This document shows positions 50,698 through 64,000 of a DNA stretch of 64,000 nucleotides, in pieces. Made by a program: the position numbers and the translations under genes. This stretch comes from Sycobia sp. Sy_11 (lineage: Eukaryota; Arthropoda; Insecta; Hymenoptera; Epichrysomallidae). Under the pieces are notes generated by a model. The model was not told the DNA's origin. It saw nothing but the letters and a program-made list of their open reading frames with translations, and searched no databases. Each line of letters begins with the position of its first letter. Positions within the stretch are counted from its first letter, which is position 1. Where the stretch lies: positions 3,308,501 to 3,372,500 of the forward strand of contig JACCIC010000003.1 in assembly GCA_018907035.1 (NCBI GenBank). The letters are read 5' to 3'.

Positions 50698-53433
50698 TTA
50701 TATATAATTATTATATTTTCATAAATTAAATATTATAAAAAATGAATCAGTTTTTATTAGCAAGGTACCCGCTATATTCTTAGAGATGCACCATGTATAT
50801 ATGATGGAGCCGGATGGAGCTATTTGTGTAATATCTGTAAATTTTTTTTATTGTTCTGCATTGTTGTAAACTGTATATTTATGCATTACTGTAATAATAA
50901 TAATTAGCCGTAATAGTTTAAAAACTTTAATTTGTATTATGCAAAAGTCAATTTATTAAATATAATTTATTTGATTTTAATTATTATTTTATTCTTGTTA
51001 GTAAAATGTTTTTATTCGTAAAGGTTATAAATGAAATCGCTCAAAAACCGCTGCGAATTTCCATAATGAAGTCGTTACCAAATCTTGTGAAAAACTTTCT
51101 TCTCTCGTAAAACCAATGAGATATTTTTTTAATCTTTTATTTTTTGAAGCAATTTTATATGTTAAAAAAAGAAATACCAAGTTTTTCAAAATTCTAAAAT
51201 GAAAAAATGATTTTTGGAAAGTAATGAATACTATATATCTTGTTTTTATATTTTCACAATTTGTCATAAATAAATATGTATATCGGTAATACAGTATTTT
51301 TATGAACTAATGCAATTGTAATGGTCGAATAAGACTGCCCTTATTTACAATCACCTTTTTGTAAAATTTGAAATATAAAAATCAAAATTAATTTTATTAT
51401 TGATGGAGATAATCTGACTAATAATTCGCCAAAAATTTTCACATCTGCATTTTTCGATTTTTCGAGTTATTCCTGCCCCTCTTCAAGGACTATTGAATTA
51501 TATAGTTTTCTAGATTTAGAATCATCAGTTTTTTTTGTAAAAGTAAAAATTCTTTTTATAAATTTTTATCTTTAATTTTTTATCTTATATTTCCAAATAA
51601 ACGATTACTAATGCTGAATTTTCTTTTAGCAATACAGAAATGCCATGAACGAAGACCTTATATTCGAAACTATTTTACTTAAAGTAAACGTTAATTTTTT
51701 CGTTGACGTTTTTAAATTTTTCAAGCCTGAAATCTATTCAAGGTTTACTTGCAGTTTTCTATCGTATTAAATTAAAATATGACAATATATTAAAACCAAT
51801 TGGATTTAAATAATAAATGGAATTGTGGTATTTCTAACAATGAAAAAAAAGATATGAATATTGATGCACATATCTCTAATATATGAGGGAACTACATTTA
51901 CATTCTACCTGCAACTGACACGCGAGAAACATTTATATTAATTTAGATAAAGAAACTTCTATATTTGCATACAGATTTTCAGTAGATGGTAATTTATAGA
52001 CGAGAAATATTATGTTAGTAAACATTATATATGAAGACAAAATTAAAGAGAAAAAAAATTTTATAGATCTTAATTGCTTTGTTTTTGATTTTATATCATA
52101 ACATTAAACATGCTTACGTAATTTTCAAACAATTTAAAAAATCATAAATATTAGTTTATGATAAAAGAAAATATGAAGAATCAAATTGACTCATCTATAA
52201 CAATAATATTGTTAATATAAAACTTCACTATGAATAATATTTCATTATACTAGCTGAAACATTTTAACGCATAATTTTTGAGTATACACAACATTATGAC
52301 ATAATATGTCATAGCTGCTTTTGACTATTTAAAGCCAAATGATCTATCTGAGATTATGCTGTGATAACAACAGTTACGTTGAGTTATTGATTCTATACTC
52401 CAAATTTTTTTTATTTATATCGATGTTAAAGTTTTATTTTATTTATTTAATCAGAAAAAACGATTCTTTTTTTTAATGCGACGAAGGCGTCTTTCTCGGG
52501 CCTGGGGCTTTAAGCGCTCGTCGAGTTTACCTCGTGATAGCTTTTTATCTATTTATGTTTATTGAACCTGTTACTATACGCAAATGAAAGCTATAAAACT
52601 CTACCTTCCAGGTTACTTGAATTTCTTTAATTGCCGCTTGAATTTCCACATGAAAAATTATAGAAAATTAAGAAATTCTGTAAAAATATTGGTCAACTTG
52701 TTAATAGTCTGTGGCAAAGTTATCGAGTAAGCAGGAGAAGTAAATGCACTTATTTTGTAATTAATATTGTTGACATGAGTCAGAAGCATAAGATGCATGA
52801 AATTTGAAGCTAAAAACCAAAAGAAAGGTCAACATATTACAACGATTAAAAAGCTATCAAGAATATTTTAAATAGTTAAGAAACTTTAGTCGAAATTAGA
52901 GTTATCCCAAGGTCAGAGTCTGTATTAATTCGTTGCAAACGTTTCGGTATATTTACATTACCTACAGTGATACGTATAGTTGTCAAATTAAATGTTAATA
53001 TTTTAATTTATTTGGGATTTAATTTTGATGCTTTTTGGAAAAAACTGTCCTGGATTGGTGAAATTATGAAATAAATGGTTAATCGCAATTTATTCTTATT
53101 TGCGGATAACGAAAAAATTTTGATCTCGTTCGATCAAAAGTGTTTAATCTGTTTTAATCTGCTAGCAGGTCTATTTACAGGTGGCAATGTAACCACTCAT
53201 GGTTGTTTATTACCATCTCTATAGACACCGCGAATAGGAAATGAAGATTTTGAAATATCGCTGAACATAAATCTGATTTCAATACTTTTAAATCTCTTTT
53301 ATTTTTCACAGATAATTATAATATATTTGAATTTATTTTATTAAACATATGCTTTTTAAAATTTTAAACTTCTTTCTTTCAAAAATTGATAGTAACTTTT
53401 TAATTTCATTCCTGGTCACAGGACATAACGACT

Positions 53434-53457
53434 GCGGAGCAACTCTGCTACTCCGCA
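53434..53457. repeat. GC-rich hairpin
   Basis: TGCGGAG and CTCCGCA enclose eleven bases; part of the loop can pair further. It stands out as GC-rich in AT-rich DNA. Confidence 0.5.
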
Positions 53458-54850
53458 TGTTAAGAGTCGCCAAAAAATTCCCTTAACCATTATTGCAAAA
53501 AAACTTTTTCCTTTTTAAACAATTTAATATTAAATTATTTTCTTTAAATTTAAAAATTTTCATTTCTACTCACTTTTTCTTTACAACTGTTAACCTTAAA
53601 TAAACATATCTTTTTAACAGCAATTTAACGATAATAAGCAATTTAAACATTTATACCGAAAATAAGAATATATAAATTATGAATTCTTTTATTACATGAT
53701 ATTAATCTATTTTCGTTTTAATTACCATAAATCACGATTATTTTATAAGATAAGCTATTATTTAAATAAATTTTAGAAATCTAGGGCATCTTGTTTTGAT
53801 CAAATAAAGTAGACATAAAGATTTTAATTTGTATACTTTAAATATCCTGCTTATTATGTACCAATACACATTTAAGTGCAGTCCTAAAACCGAACGCTTT
53901 GCCATAATCAAAGGATAATACTTCTTGTACAAATAAATTCTTTAGGCTGCAGAGTATATTAAATTTAATAGGAATTAAATAACTATTGTAAGTAAAAAAT
54001 CTAGGTAATTGGTGAGCGTTAGCTTTAAAAACTATATACATCACATTTTGGATTTAATTAGAAATCTCGAAAATTTAATTCAATCTAGATCAAATCTGTC
54101 CCCAAATTTGATGGATTTTCCTTATAATTTCCTAAACATGTCTAGAATTCTGCCGGCGAAAATATCCAAGTGTCTTTCGAGTATATACTTCTAGAGAGAG
54201 TATCCTTGAATTATTCTAGTTTTCATTCTTTTCGTGTCTGAGGCCTGTGCGTGCGCAGGAATACACAAAATGATTTATAAGAATTTGAAAATAATATGTG
54301 TTTAATATTGATTTTTTTTTAACCAATGACTTGAATTTGACCTTCAATATATTTTTTCGTGATATACGTTGATTTATAAGAATTCTAAAGTATGTTATTT
54401 CGCGAAAACTACTAGTATTCCACGATTTCTAAGAATTTTGCTTTCTTCTAGAGTGTAACCAATGTACCATTCTATACTTATGAAAATTGCGTCTTTCTGT
54501 TGAAATTTTATTTCGGACATTCCTGTATATAGCCCTTCTATCTGCTTTGCCTGTATACCTATATCGTTGAAAGTCGAAACACGAATAAGTCGCGCGACTT
54601 AATTTTACAAGCACGATTTTAAATTTGTAAATCCACACCGATCGGATTGTAAATAAAGTTTTGTAACGCGCGTCTGTTTATCCCGGCTCGTTATATAATA
54701 AAGCTTGCAAAATTCCAAATTAACCTTTTATATATTAAATGTTTGAATTTAACGTATACACACATATATGCTGATGATGATCGGACGTGTTGCATTGTTA
54801 TTGTTCAACATAATTGCGCTGTCGGGCAAGACGCGCTTTCGATAAAGATA

Positions 54851-54855
<5 letters not shown>

Positions 54856-54910
<55 letters not shown>
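54856..54910. repeat. (TA)n microsatellite
   Basis: TA run in the intergenic region. Confidence 0.95.
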
Positions 54911-54911
<1 letters not shown>

Positions 54912-55557
54912 AGGGGCGAATTACAGTGGGCCTTCGAGCCGAAACCTGAATGGACCGACTCTAAAAATTTAATTTTTCAATTTTCTAATATAAATTTATT
55001 ATATAAAGATAGTTACTTATACTTATGAAAGATATAAATATAGAAATAGAGTATATGCTAATACATAACTTATAGCGCAGTATCATATATAAAAATTGTA
55101 ATATAATATTATCGAAATTGATATATTTTACTAAATTATTTTTTGTACTGCGTTTTTTTTTTTAATGTTATGGCACATAGAGAACTACAATTATCTCAAG
55201 ATTTGAAAAATCAGATTAAGTTTGTTTTGGTTTGAACCACAATGTGATCTTTGTAAATTTTTATTTTCGTTTAATTTATACAATAAATGTCAAACTTGTC
55301 AGCGCTAAATTTATATCTATAACGGTCTTTGAACTATGGATACGATGGGACCATGATGGTGATGGGTTGAATTATTAATATCATGTTCTGGAATTTTTTA
55401 AGTCATTTATTTTTGAAACAAGAGGCTTATTAGTATATTAAATATAATAACACTTTAAAGTAGTCTGTTTAACAATCAAGTACCAAATTTCAAGATATGC
55501 ATATACAGATATAAACCCTTTGAGGCGTTTCAAAATATCGTATACTATAAATACTAT

Positions 55558-55607
55558 GCGTGTGCGTGCGTATGTGTGCGTGCGCGCGCGCGCGCGTGTG
55601 TGTGTAT
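55558..55607. repeat. (TG)n(CG)n(TG)n alternating tract
   Basis: About 50 bases of alternating purine and pyrimidine with a pure CG centre, a strong Z-DNA-type sequence. Confidence 0.9.
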
Positions 55608-57922
55608 CATTTAATGAATTTGCGCTTCAAAGGTTTAAGAGCCAATAGTATATTATTCAATAAGCAAGCAAAATAAGTGATTCATATATGGATTAATATT
55701 ATCACTCGAGGAAAGCGACAGTTGTCGATTCAAAATTCTCATTCTCAGAAAACTCTAAACGCGTTTCTTTGTTAGGAACATAAATTTTTTAAAAATGTCA
55801 TAGGAATATCTCTATGGCATTACTAACTTATGGGATCTACCCTTTGTAGGACAAGTATTGTATCACTTGTCTCGTAACTCCTAGCTGAGAAAAAGATATA
55901 GATATAGAATATTTTGAGGTGATCTGTCGAAGAAGATAATGAACTTAATGTTGTTTCTCTAATAAGATTTAAAGATTGGTCAAAGTAAGGCATGCAGATC
56001 GCCACATTATTTTCTCTGAGTAGAATAATGAGAGATAATATAAGGGGTGAAGTATAAATGATTTAATTTTTTAATGATTCATTTATGATTTAATTATACT
56101 GATCTCAAATTATACATAGATATAAGCTACGTAGAAGAATTTATAATGTTGAAATTAGGACGAATCAACATCATATATTTGGAGAAATAACTTGAGAGAC
56201 TATCGATATTCCAATATAGAAAATAGTAACGTTTAAGAAACACGTACAATGAGATCTTGCATCTTGCATCTTACACCAAAAAAAGATTAACCGCAGCTGC
56301 AAAAAGAGAATTTGTGAGACATTGCTATAGGGATCTAGGAGCAAAATTGGCAAATCTGGTGGTGGATTAAGATAGTATGTGACAAAATCAATTTCTTTCG
56401 ATTTTTTTGAAATTGAGGATATCCATTAATTATAGTTTCATCGCAAATTTGTAAAATTTCCAGAAATTCGGCCGTTTTATTCGAAAGTTATTACTTGATT
56501 GAAAATATCGATATATTCATTTTTCATATATTCATAATTCATAAAGAGGCCAACCGAAAAAGGGCCTTGCAATCCCTCATGGGTGTTCGGTGAAGCCGCC
56601 CGATATTGTCAGGACATGTTCCACACCATTTCTGATTGAAACTTTGTATCTTGATGTGATCATGTATGTGCACGTCGGCCTATGTAAATAAAAATATAAT
56701 CTTTCCCTTTACATCTAATGTTTTTATTATGCGAAGTCATTACGCACGACTAATTGTCACGTACTACCATTACGAGTTTGCAAAAGCGTTACTAAGCACA
56801 CGATGCAAATTAAAAAACGAAGCGAACAAAATTAATTTTTAATATGAAAACAATTTATTTAATTGGATATAATATAATTCAATTAGGGTGATAATATTTT
56901 TTAAAAAATGAGCGCATAAACATATAGGTTCTTTAGTTTCTCTACAATTGTGTAATTTCCTTATTATATGTCTGTATTCAAAATTAACAGTACACCCACT
57001 ATGAGCTTGCAACAAATTGACTTTACAGCTTCACAGGTATACTTTTAGAATTACTTGCAGTAAGCTACAATAATAATATATAGTTTCCATATATTACTGT
57101 ATAAACCATATAATAAAGTAAGATTTAAATAAAAAACTGTAGATCTTTCTTAAAATGCTCGACTTCTTTCATCAAGGATTTGAATTAATTAACAAATTTA
57201 AAAAGTTATACTATGTTGATTCTAATAATGTTTAAATACGATTTTGGCAATTAGTATAATATCTTATAATAACCTTTTCAAATGCGACCGAAAGACCACC
57301 CTATTGACCTTGTGGATTTCTATAAACATGTTCATCTAATATGATTGTAAAATAGCCAACGATCTTAAAATTCTTACTAAGATGATAATATATAATGGTA
57401 ACTATGAGAAGGTCGTCTAGATAATGATTGGCGTTTGCACTTTATCCTAATACCATGGCTATTTATCCTGCGGGACATGCGAAAACATGATCGATGGCAG
57501 AAGCCATCCACCAATAATAAGGGATGCTTCGAATAATTGCAATAATCTTTTAAGTATTACTGAGCGGTCTTAACATTTACAGAATCTGTATGGAAATATG
57601 AAGCGGATCTTTCTGATATGAAGTCTAAACATATTTATGTTCGAAGTTTGTAAAGTTTTATTGTTGGCGCTGGAATTGAATTACACATGGAGTTTTACAT
57701 TTCACGTTTCCTACAATAGATTTTATGTTCGCCATGAATATTACTTAAATTACTCATATAAAGTCATTAATAAGATTATTAACGTTCACTATATGGATTG
57801 ACGAGGACCCTGATTTGACGTCCTTATACCAATCAAGCCTTACAGTCAAGACCAAGGAAGTATCATTCTGAGCATTATACTATCTTAGGCAACTCAAATT
57901 TTAATTTATCATGATAATATTC

Positions 57923-58014
57923 CATTGTTTTTTTAAACTTAACGAATAGACGATTGGTTTTTATAATTTTTTTATAATTTCGATCCATTGTTTTTTTAAA
58001 CATAACGAATAGAC
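57923..58014. repeat. 31-base direct repeat, period 61
   Basis: Copies at 57923-57953 and 57984-58014 differ at one base; both run from TCCATTG to ACGAATAGAC. Indicates a recent local duplication. Confidence 0.85.
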
Positions 58015-58351
58015 CTGTTTTATATCAGATTGGAGCGAGCGAGCACGAGCGATTTTTAAAACTATTCTTAAAAAAAAAGAGAAAAAAGAACAAAAAGAAG
58101 AATTTTTCTAGCTTCTCCAGAACTTACGTGCGCACGGACGTAATATAATATTCTCTTCTCAATATTAATAAGTCTATATGCTCAATGCTGGTCGCGCGGC
58201 ACATATTATAAGTATTGCGCGCGCGCGCGTGACGAAATTCTCGAGTCGAAAATGGTTTCCCAAAAACTCGCGCTCGTGGCTCCGACCAATATATATATAG
58301 TATGACGCAACAAGAACGAACAGCTCCTTCCCGCATCGTCTATACCTATGC

Positions 58352-58353
<2 letters not shown>

Positions 58354-58402
<49 letters not shown>
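58354..58402. repeat. (TA)n microsatellite
   Basis: TA run inside the CpG-rich pocket. Confidence 0.95.
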
Positions 58403-58405
<3 letters not shown>

Positions 58406-58905
58406 CGATGGTCTCTTTTAATCTGGAGCTTCTCGCACCTCTGTGGCGACGCGGCGCGCGGGCTTTCCTGACTCCTCCTCGCCCGATGTGCCGCCGGCAA
58501 AAGGAGCTGCACATCGACGTTTGCACAATCGTCCCCCGATGGACGGGCGTGCGGGCCGCGCGCGCTGGTTCTTCGTAAAAACGTCTCGTGCCGCTGACGT
58601 ATGTATATATATACTTATATATACACATGAACGCATATACAGACACACACTTTTTACACACGCCCGAAAAATCCGACAACAGGTCGTCCCCGCAATCATC
58701 CTTCTGACTGCTATACATATGCCTATACGTATTACACATATGTATATGTGCTTATGTTTTAAACACAAGGTCCGGCGCACGCGCGCACCTGATGCGTGCG
58801 TGCGGCATTATATATCGGCTCTATATGCACGCGGGCGCGCGCATCGCATCATCATCGTAAGGGGGAGTCCCCGCGCGCGCGCGCAGCGCGTCGATCGCCC
58901 GCGCG

Positions 58906-58942
58906 CATAAAGCGCCGAGCGTCCGCCGATCGCAGCTCAGTC
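58906..58942 (+). promoter_or_regulatory. candidate core promoter of a third gene
   Basis: CATAAAG at 58906-58912 and the initiator TCAGTC (58937-58942, start A at 58939) stand about 31 bases apart, a standard spacing. The initiator context GCTCAGTC matches that before gene B. A following AAG/GTATAG at 59287-59288 could be the donor of a non-coding first exon. No coding exon was found before the window ends. Confidence 0.35.
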
Positions 58943-59287
58943 GGCCGCCGATTATATTGGAATCGCGCTGCAGCCGATGTTTACCACAGCACATAAATAA
59001 GCCAACAAAAGGCGCTCGAACGGGTTGTTTCGCGCGCTTTTTCCCTCGCCTTCCTCTTCTGTATTTTGTTTCTGTATTTGTTATATCTTATATCTATATG
59101 GTGTGTGGCTGGAAAAAGTGATATATCGATCAAATTCCTGTAGAGCCGGAATTTGTTTATTGTTTGGACATCTACGTATATAGATATATATATATATATA
59201 GTTAAAGGACGGTTGGTTTTTGAGAAATAAGTGCAACTTGTTGGGAGAATCGGAGCCGTTGATTCATAACGATATCGTACAAAAAAG
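58939..59287 (+). other. possible 5' untranslated first exon
   Basis: The stretch from the candidate start to a GTATAG donor has no long frame and a composition between the CpG pocket and the AT-rich flank. Called only because of the promoter motifs before it and the donor after it. Confidence 0.2.
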
Positions 59288-59696
59288 GTATAGATATTAT
59301 ACTATAGAAATAAGAACACGTTATGTATTCAAAAGTGTAGGTGCGGTTTCTAACAAGAATACTTTATAATTAAGGCTCACGAATTTACTTAAAAAAATAT
59401 ATTTGAATCCAGATACATTTAAATGCCGATCGATTTGAATAAGTTTTGACAAATATTGCATTTGAATACATGCGCGGATTATAAGTATATATTCCAATGT
59501 ATTTACAAGTGTTCAAACATAGAATGTATGTTGGTGTCGAGATAATGATAGAGGAAATCTAAGTAAGATAATAAATTAATTAAAATTCTCGTAATACCGT
59601 TGTATACCGATTATTACTGACATTCTCTTCTTTTATTGAATCATCAACTACCCAAACAGTATGTAAACGATTTTTATATATATGTATATATGTATA

Positions 59697-59698
59697 TA

Positions 59699-59763
<65 letters not shown>
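59697..59763. repeat. (CATA)n followed by (TA)n microsatellite
   Basis: About seven CATA units grade into a TA run. Confidence 0.93.
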
Positions 59764-59766
<3 letters not shown>

Positions 59767-62700
59767 ATCGTTATGACGAAAACTGTAACTCATTTATATG
59801 TCATTCTAATAGTTGTATAGCTTTCTTCATCCGTATCTCTTGTGTTTGAAAATTTGTAAATACCATATGTACACATAGCCTTTTAGAGTACTCTTAATAT
59901 ATGTAAAAGTATAAGAAAGAAAATATATATAGGCATAGTTTGTTGGGAGGGGTTTAACATAATATATTTAATATATAGTTTTATAAAAAGTACGCATGTA
60001 CAGTGATCGGGAAAAAAAAGTTTTCTACTAAAATAATTAGCATTAATTATGAGAATCAAAGCTTGATAATTACACAACGTCTCGTCCCGATGGTCAATAA
60101 TATTGTTGCAAGAATGCTTTCGATAAATAATATTCGCTGTTATACGTTGTGTACACTTGTATGGTCTGCTTATATTTTACTGTGTATCTTCAAACAAATT
60201 TTTTGTTGTGTCGAATTAATAGTAACAAATGTAGGTACAACCAGCCCTTTTCCCGAAGAAGTAGTTCTTTGTTACCTCGAGCACAGATTACTTTGCTGTT
60301 ACAAATTACAAATACTACAAACACATAAACAACTTACAATAAGGTTTAATCTCCGAATCATTTGAAGTATGAAATTTTCTAGAAAACGTGATTTGTTTAT
60401 TGGAGATCATTATTTGAACATTTTAAATTATTAATAATTCCTTCTATTGAACTATACTAAAATGTACTTAAATAGTCTCAAATGTACTGAAGTATGTTTA
60501 GATACATCACTAACTGTGTTATCCAGTCCTAAAAAATCAAAGCGGCAACATTATAATAGATTAAATATTGAATTATAAGAAAAACATTACATATATTGAT
60601 CAATAACTTTGGCATGGATCATTAATAACATCATTAATCGTATATTTAATAAAGTACGGATGGAACTCTTCAGTTACTACTCTCAAAGGTCATCCATTAC
60701 CATATTGTGAATAATATTCTGCTGCCAGTAATTTCTTATGAAATGTATTCATTTTCTTTGTTTTCGTAAAAAAAAAAAAAAAACAGTTTTACTTACATAC
60801 TTGTAATGGCATTACATTAGCTGTTCAAAATTAGTTTTATTGAAAAAGAAAACGATGTCTATATACGAATGAAACCAATGATTTTTCTTTATAGCTCTTT
60901 GATTGAAAATTTATAAAGCCTTTAGAACTTTATAATCTTGAGAAGAATATAATATAGTGACATAATTAACGAACGATACTATTGCAATCGTTGCGTTCCA
61001 TCTTCTTCATAATTTCTCTGGAATTTATTTGTACATTCGATCAAATCAAATTCATACACGCGTTCGATGTGTCGTTCTGAGGTTTTTTTTTTTGTTTTTT
61101 AAGAAGCAAAATTAGTAATGAACGCACGACGAGACGATAATGAAACCATCAATTGCAAAGGAACGTTTTTTCTTGTTTATTTACAAATATACACGCATTA
61201 CGCATAAATCATTAAATATACATCGCGAGTCACAATTTATTAAAGAACGATTCGGTCGATGGATTTATTCAATCCGTTAGTATAAGGTCAAACATATCTT
61301 AAGGTAAATTGTATTGTTTATACATATATTTTAAAAATTATGCGCGCGCATTTTGTATTTCTTTATATATATATATATGATTTCGTAATTTATTTTTTTT
61401 TACAAATGTTAAATATAGTCGGAGACCGGTTTTTATCGATGGAAAAGAAAAAAAAATTAAATAAATTCTCGCGCACTTTGTGAACGTCCTCATAATGCGG
61501 GAACAAAAGAATTTATATAAATTAATGCGGACAATTGGACGCTGGATAACAATTTGTATTCTTATCTCCGGGAGGCTCGTTTTTAACAATCGTCTGTATA
61601 TGAATGCCGTGTGTTTAAATGTGTTTTCTCTGATTATTATTGTTAAGTAGCGAGATTTTCTTTTCAATCCTTATGTAATTGGAAATTGTTTATAATGTCA
61701 CACTTTTGCTATCGTTTGTACTAAATATCGAACAATTAATTTATCAAGTATTATATTCTCAAATCATACCAGAGAAAAAAGAGCATTGAGTAATAACTTT
61801 GTTATAATTACATTGAGTTTAAGAATTTTTACTCTCGCATTTTTTAGTCTTATTTTTCAAGGAGACCATTAGTTTATTATTGACTTCTTACGGATATCGA
61901 ATAATATTTGATTGTTTAAGCACGTGGCTTTTCTTAATTTTTAATTGAGTGTAGGTTTCGTAGTCTTTTTGTAAATAAGAAAAATAATAGTTTCTAACTT
62001 AAGGTGTGCTCATATATTATTTACTTCTAAGTTATATTTTTTGCATTAATGTAAAATAATTTTTGTAAAAATTTCATCTATACTTGTTGATAATGTGAAA
62101 TTGATAACAAGAACAGCTGATTAATTAACTTTTTTGACGAATTGTATATATATATAGTTCATACTATCGTTGCAGTAAATATTGCATTCCGAATAATATA
62201 ATAATATTGTAAAATGCTTATACAGCTTAAATTTTAATCAGGTGCAAAGAGGAAACAATTAGCATTCCCGATATTAATGTATAATGTATATAATACATAT
62301 ACGTATACATACATACACGGATAAATAAATTCTCTAATTCTACTATACAGTGCATATAATACATTTGAAAAACAACGTTCCATTCCTTCGAACGAAATTG
62401 AAACGCGCATATGTATCTAAAAACTGGAACGCCATATATTCCATGTAACCTTGAAGTTATATACGCGCGAATCTCGGGATAAAAATGCGAATAATCCGTT
62501 GCGAAGTTCCCCGTGTGAAAGGGTATAATATATATGTGTAGTTAAATCACATATTATAAATCCGCATGGTGAATAAAAAGCTGCCTGACCGGCTACTACA
62601 ATATATATATACACCGCTCCTACGCTACATAAATGCGGCGTGCTTGCACAGGATATTACAGAGCAGCGCTTATTAATATTACAGGAGAATAAGCCTTCTA

Positions 62701-63005
62701 ATCATGAGGCAATGCGCGCGCAACTGTGAGATTTTATAAGTTTTTAAATTTTGCAAAAGTCATTGTGTCCGTATATATATATAGCAGAATTCAGATTTAT
62801 ATTATAGAATTGCCACAGATGATTATTAGGTATATATCTATTCATTTGTCATACATGTATATGATGTATAATGATTAAAACTGAGCGCTTTTTCATTATT
62901 ACGTATTAAACGCTAAACGCGCGGCTTCGTCTCCGTTTCGGCCGGCGTGAGTTCATAAATATCTACATAGAACCTTGCGATTTCACCTTGAGACCCATTC
63001 GAGAT

Positions 63006-63007
<2 letters not shown>

Positions 63008-63043
<36 letters not shown>
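63008..63043. repeat. (GA)n microsatellite
   Basis: GA run ending in a run of G. Confidence 0.95.
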
Positions 63044-63052
<9 letters not shown>

Positions 63053-64000
63053 CGAATCAGATGGATTTTATTACAGGAAAAATTCTCTATCGTATTTAAT
63101 TTGTGAATTAAGGTATTGTTTAATAAGTTTTTTGAGATATTTAGTAACTTGCATAGACTTTATGAATTTTTCGTAATGCAGCCGAGCACATTAACAAATA
63201 TTATTGGTATTCTATATATACCAGTTCAAATTTATTTTTCCAGGTCTAGGAGTCAATTTTTACATCCATCGAGCGAAAAGACAATTTATTTCCAATATAA
63301 TATTTTGTCATAAGCCGTGGATCATTAGAAAATTTCAGCTAATCGTATTTAGTCGTCTCTACCATACACTGCCGCCAAAATTGCAAGTAAACACGTGATA
63401 CAGTGCGAGAGCGAGAACGATCTTTCAGTCATTCTCATTTTTTACGGCCTTTCACGAACGTATCCGATACCTTACAGCCATCTAGAACAGACATAGATAA
63501 ACAAAAAGTCAGGATTAGCCAAAATACAGAATAATTTAATAATTACATATGTATCATCTGAAACAGCGTTTCTTCTTGCTCGATAGGTAAAAATTGGATT
63601 CTTCCGTTAGCATCTTATTTAATTTGGATAAAATTAAAAAAGCATCGTTGAAATCGTCGAATCTCTGTTCATTGTACGAAAAATATTGAATGTTTTTCTT
63701 CGCGCTTTAGAGCATCAATTTTCTTTTATGAAAAATTTAGTATAAACTGGAATCTCTATAAATGTCACACCACGATAACTTTAACGCAATAAGATACGTC
63801 GGCGCCTCGACGAATAATTAAATTACTTTTCCAATAGATATAAATATTTGTTTCAACTGTACCCCCCCCCCCTATTTGTTTATTAAAGCGCATCGTGCAT
63901 TTATAAATTTATTACGCGCAATTACAGCCATATATTTACATATGTTCTCGTGGAGAAATGAACGACCTTCGATCATTCGGAAATTATAAGAAATCTTTAT

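Larger units (their letters stand above)
47015..58020. other. AT-rich intergenic region, no gene seen
   Basis: About 11 kb without a protein-like frame on either strand. Holds microsatellites (47190-47239, 49381-49444, 50645-50693, 54856-54910, 55558-55607), a perfect hairpin at 48682-48712, a bulged hairpin at 53434-53457, a small GC-rich patch near 52478-52545 and a direct repeat at 57923-58014. Confidence 0.65.
58020..58990. promoter_or_regulatory. CpG-rich pocket, probable promoter region
   Basis: Nearly 1 kb rich in CG dinucleotides and GC runs, interrupted by a (TA)n run (58354-58402). It has the same character as the pocket upstream of gene A. Long frames on both strands here are composition artefacts. 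Confidence 0.45.
59290..64000. other. AT-rich region, no gene seen
   Basis: Frames of up to 120 codons exist (for example 60003-60365 on the + strand) but do not resemble known proteins and lack splice-supported extensions. If a gene starts at the upstream CpG pocket, this would be its first intron. Holds repeats at 59697-59763 and 63008-63043. Confidence 0.55.

Noticed and set aside
58206..58910. overlapping frames of 112 to 177 codons on both strands
   Set aside because: Several frames are open at once on both strands in CpG-rich DNA with a TA run, which is a composition effect and not coding.
59701..59763. possible CRISPR-like or satellite array
   Set aside because: It is a simple CATA/TA microsatellite; no spaced direct repeats of CRISPR type occur anywhere in the window.
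60003..60365. 120-codon frame on the + strand
   Set aside because: No similarity to a known family and no splice context or promoter of its own; it is an AT-rich chance frame as far as can be seen.

Overview
The window is eukaryotic nuclear DNA, almost certainly from an insect. It is mostly AT-rich non-coding sequence packed with (TA)n, (CA)n, (GA)n and (ATT)n microsatellites, interrupted by CpG-rich pockets, with genes split by GT-AG introns up to 9.7 kb. The CpG pockets without obvious CpG loss, the dinucleotide repeats and two tandem paralogous fatty acyl-CoA reductase genes suit a hymenopteran (ant, bee or wasp); this placement is inference, not a species call.

The two genes that can be built with confidence are both on the + strand and both encode fatty acyl-CoA reductases (FAR; NAD(P)H-dependent reduction of fatty acyl-CoA to fatty alcohol, feeding cuticular hydrocarbon, wax-ester and pheromone synthesis). 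Gene A runs 5232-32356 in six exons (512 aa if two single-base frame breaks are bypassed). Its first three exons are strikingly GC-rich and it has a 9.2 kb and a 9.7 kb intron. Gene B runs 41170-47000 in seven exons (507 aa, fully open), is AT-rich and compact, and resembles the Drosophila CG8306-type FARs. The two share the position and phase of the first intron and the exact lengths of the last two exons (258 and 139 nt), so they are old tandem paralogues with partly different introns.

Layout: 1-3560 AT-rich flank with a TATA-like site; 3560-5231 CpG-rich upstream region and probable 5' UTR of gene A; 5232-32356 gene A, with a dead mariner transposon (27846-28982, TA target duplication) in intron 4 and two CpG-rich pockets in intron 3; 32357-40900 AT-rich spacer with several perfect hairpins and a candidate small structured RNA near 39.3 kb; 40880-47000 promoter and gene B, with a tRNA-headed SINE in intron 1 and a hammerhead-ribozyme-like core in intron 4; 47000-58000 AT-rich spacer with no gene seen; 58000-59290 a second strong CpG-rich pocket with a TATA/initiator pair that may start a third + strand gene whose coding exons lie outside the window; 59290-64000 AT-rich with no gene seen.

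The points most worth a second look are the two frame breaks in gene A, which sit in near-identical 16-base contexts, the hammerhead-like motif, the SINE with its clean target duplication, and the structured element at 39237-39319. No bacterial-type operon, CRISPR array, rRNA gene or intact tRNA gene was seen.
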